Below are positions 11,145 through 12,739 of a stretch of DNA of 12,739 bases, in pieces. Below the pieces are notes generated by a model. The model was given only the letters and a program-made list of their open reading frames with translations. It did no database searches and was not told the DNA's origin. The stretch spans positions 1 through 12,739 of the forward strand of contig CALMBE010000574.1 in assembly GCA_937860165.1 (NCBI GenBank), written 5' to 3'. Position 1 is the stretch's first letter. Each line of letters begins with the position of its first letter. The translations under genes and the position numbers were made by a program. The stretch comes from an uncultured Planctomycetaceae bacterium (GTDB lineage: Bacteria; Planctomycetota; Planctomycetia; Pirellulales; Lacipirellulaceae).

Positions 11145-12683
11145 ATGAACCCACAGTTTGAAAAAGCATGCCAAGCCCTCGGGATGACTCGAGAAATTCA
11201 AGCCCTAGCGAGTGGTGGGAAATGGGTGGCTGGTGAGGGGAACACGCACAAGGTGCATTCCCCCATCGATGGCCAACCACTCGCCGAGTTCAAGCTGGCA
11301 AGTTCTCGGCAGGTGAATCTCGGTATCGATGCGGCCCAGTCCGTCTTTCGAGAGTGGAGCGTGGTACCTGCCCCCGTGCGTGGCGAGTTTGTGCGGCAGT
11401 TCGGACAAAAGCTTCGTGAACACAAGCTCGCTCTGGCAACGCTGGTAAGTTTCGAGGTCGGCAAGATCACCCAAGAGTCACTTGGGGAAGTGCAAGAAAT
11501 GATCGATATCTGCGATTTTGCCGTCGGCCTGAGTCGGCAACTTTACGGCAAGTCGATAGCCAGCGAACGTCCGGGCCATCGGCTCGCCGAGCAATGGCAT
11601 CCCCTGGGGCCGGTGGGGGTGATCTCAGCGTTCAATTTCCCTGTGGCTGTCTGGGCTTGGAATGCCGCGATTGCTTGGGTCTGTGGTGACCCGGTCATCT
11701 GGAAGCCATCGGAGAAATCCCCCCTCACTGCGGTAGCGTGCCAGTTGTTGGTGGCTCAAGTCATGGTCGAGAATCCGCAAGTCCCTCCTGCGATATCCAG
11801 TTTGGTGATCGGCGGGGCAGACGTCGGACAAACGCTGGCGGCTTCGCCACTGGTGCCGTTAATTTCTGCCACCGGTTCCGAACGCATGGGGCGTGCGGTG
11901 TCGCAAGCTGTGGCTGAGCGTTTGGGACGGTCGCTGCTGGAATTGGGGGGAAACAATGCGATGATCGTCGCCCCCTCAGCCGATCTCGATCTTGCGATCC
12001 GTGCGATCACCTTCTCGGCAGTCGGTACTTGCGGCCAGCGCTGTACTTCCTTGCGGCGACTGATCGTGCATGATTCGATTGCAGATCAACTCCTCAAACG
12101 ATTGCAAAAGGTTTACGAAAAACTCCCCATCGGCGATCCTACGCAACTAGGCACATTGATTGGGCCACTCATTGACAAGAGCGCCTTTCTGGCAATGGAG
12201 AACGCCTTGGCAAAAGCCAAAACTCAGGGGGGAATCGTTTACGGTGGGGAGCGGGTGACGACCGATGTCCCCAAGGAGGGATTTTATGTGAGGCCCGCAA
12301 TTGTAGAAATTGATTCCCAGGCCCCGATAATTCAAGCCGAAACATTTGCGCCGATTCTATATGTCATGCGGTACAAGACCTTGAATGAAGCAATCGGGAT
12401 CCACAATTGTGTCCCCCAAGGACTTTCTTCGGCAATCTTCACTGCCGATGTCCGTGAAGCGGAACTGTTTTGCTCACCAGCCGGTTCCGATTGTGGGATC
12501 GCGAATGTAAATATCGGTACGAGCGGAGCCGAAATTGGCGGAGCGTTTGGGGGGGAAAAGTCGACTGGCGGTGGCCGCGAATCGGGGAGCGATTCTTGGC
12601 GGCAATACATGCGCCGTGCTACGAATACAGTGAACTATTCGACCGATCTCCCCCTGGCACAGGGAATCAAATTCGATTTCTAG
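11145..12683 (+). CDS. antiquitin-like aldehyde dehydrogenase (ALDH7, 2-aminoadipate semialdehyde dehydrogenase)
   Basis: A 512-residue NAD-dependent dehydrogenase, full length for ALDH7. Catalytic parts are visible: FNFP with Asn164, WKPSEKSPLTA (186-196) for cofactor binding, ELGGN with general base Glu266, and GQRCT with nucleophile Cys300. The ALDH7A1 hallmarks are unusually well kept: GEVQEMIDICDFAVGLSRQ (114-132), ETFAPILYV (399-407), PAGSDCGIANVNI (445-457), TSGAEIGGAFGGEK (459-472) and a DLPLAQGIKF end. In human antiquitin a Glu in the first segment and the Arg before the catalytic Cys recognise aminoadipate semialdehyde; both appear kept here (Glu118, Arg299). It would oxidise the semialdehyde to 2-aminoadipate. 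AAGAGG lies seven bases before the ATG. The stop codon is the first three bases of an 18-base motif also found after uppP. Confidence 0.92.
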   Translation: MNPQFEKACQALGMTREIQALASGGKWVAGEGNTHKVHSPIDGQPLAEFKLASSRQVNLGIDAAQSVFREWSVVPAPVRGEFVRQFGQKLREHKLALATLVSFEVGKITQESLGEVQEMIDICDFAVGLSRQLYGKSIASERPGHRLAEQWHPLGPVGVISAFNFPVAVWAWNAAIAWVCGDPVIWKPSEKSPLTAVACQLLVAQVMVENPQVPPAISSLVIGGADVGQTLAASPLVPLISATGSERMGRAVSQAVAERLGRSLLELGGNNAMIVAPSADLDLAIRAITFSAVGTCGQRCTSLRRLIVHDSIADQLLKRLQKVYEKLPIGDPTQLGTLIGPLIDKSAFLAMENALAKAKTQGGIVYGGERVTTDVPKEGFYVRPAIVEIDSQAPIIQAETFAPILYVMRYKTLNEAIGIHNCVPQGLSSAIFTADVREAELFCSPAGSDCGIANVNIGTSGAEIGGAFGGEKSTGGGRESGSDSWRQYMRRATNTVNYSTDLPLAQGIKFDF

Positions 12684-12697
12684 TGCTTTGTCACAGC
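12680..12697 (+). repeat. 18-base motif at the end of the aldehyde dehydrogenase gene
   Basis: CTAGTGCTTTGTCACAGC matches 5344-5361 (CTAGTGCTTTGTCAAAGC) at 17 of 18 positions. Here the TAG is the stop codon of the gene. The remaining 42 bases of the window show no feature. Confidence 0.55.
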
Positions 12698-12739
12698 CAA
12701 GAATTGGGATTGGTCGTTGAGCCGTTTTCGGCGAACATT

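Overview
The window reads as a piece of a planctomycete chromosome, most likely Pirellulales and probably close to the PEP-CTERM-bearing Lacipirellulaceae. This is inferred, not searched. The reasons are moderate GC, loosely packed genes with sparse Shine-Dalgarno signals, a secreted enzyme with a VPEP C-terminal sorting tail, a small signal-peptide protein with 28 cysteines, a zinc-ribbon plus GYF_2 membrane protein of a kind typical of these bacteria, and short palindromic repeats in almost every gap between genes.

Left part (1-4188). A membrane-anchored P-loop NTPase of KAP-like layout (173-1669) is followed by a small lipoprotein (1818-2369). Next come about 540 non-coding bases and a Cys-rich secreted protein (2909-3448). 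That gene converges on the GYF_2 protein (3553-4188, minus strand), and a bidirectional hairpin terminator sits between them.

Middle part (4189-8206). A cloverleaf-like palindromic element lies in the divergent gap before uppP (4479-5288), the undecaprenyl-diphosphate phosphatase that recycles the cell-wall lipid carrier. uppP converges on a secreted GH30-type glycoside hydrolase (5511-7127, minus). The hydrolase has both catalytic glutamates, but its PEP-CTERM tail runs on into 46 extra residues. A short signal-peptide ORF upstream of it (7180-7446, minus) looks like the N-terminal stump of another secreted carbohydrate-active protein. About 760 bases without a convincing gene follow and carry two palindromic elements.

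Right part (8207-12683). Three genes form a coherent lysine-catabolism set by the saccharopine route. A DUF1338/HglS-like protein (minus) is divergent from a saccharopine-dehydrogenase-family oxidoreductase (plus), which is followed by an antiquitin-like (ALDH7) aldehyde dehydrogenase (plus). Together they would take saccharopine to 2-aminoadipate semialdehyde, then to 2-aminoadipate and, after a transamination not encoded here, take 2-oxoadipate to D-2-hydroxyglutarate. The enzyme that forms saccharopine and the aminotransferase are not in the window.

The most distinctive non-coding content is the repeat load: three copies of a 39-base REP-like palindrome, a 153-base element with 28-base inverted ends, two nested-palindrome elements, and an 18-base motif repeated after two genes. 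I saw no tRNA, rRNA, CRISPR array, transposase or phage gene.
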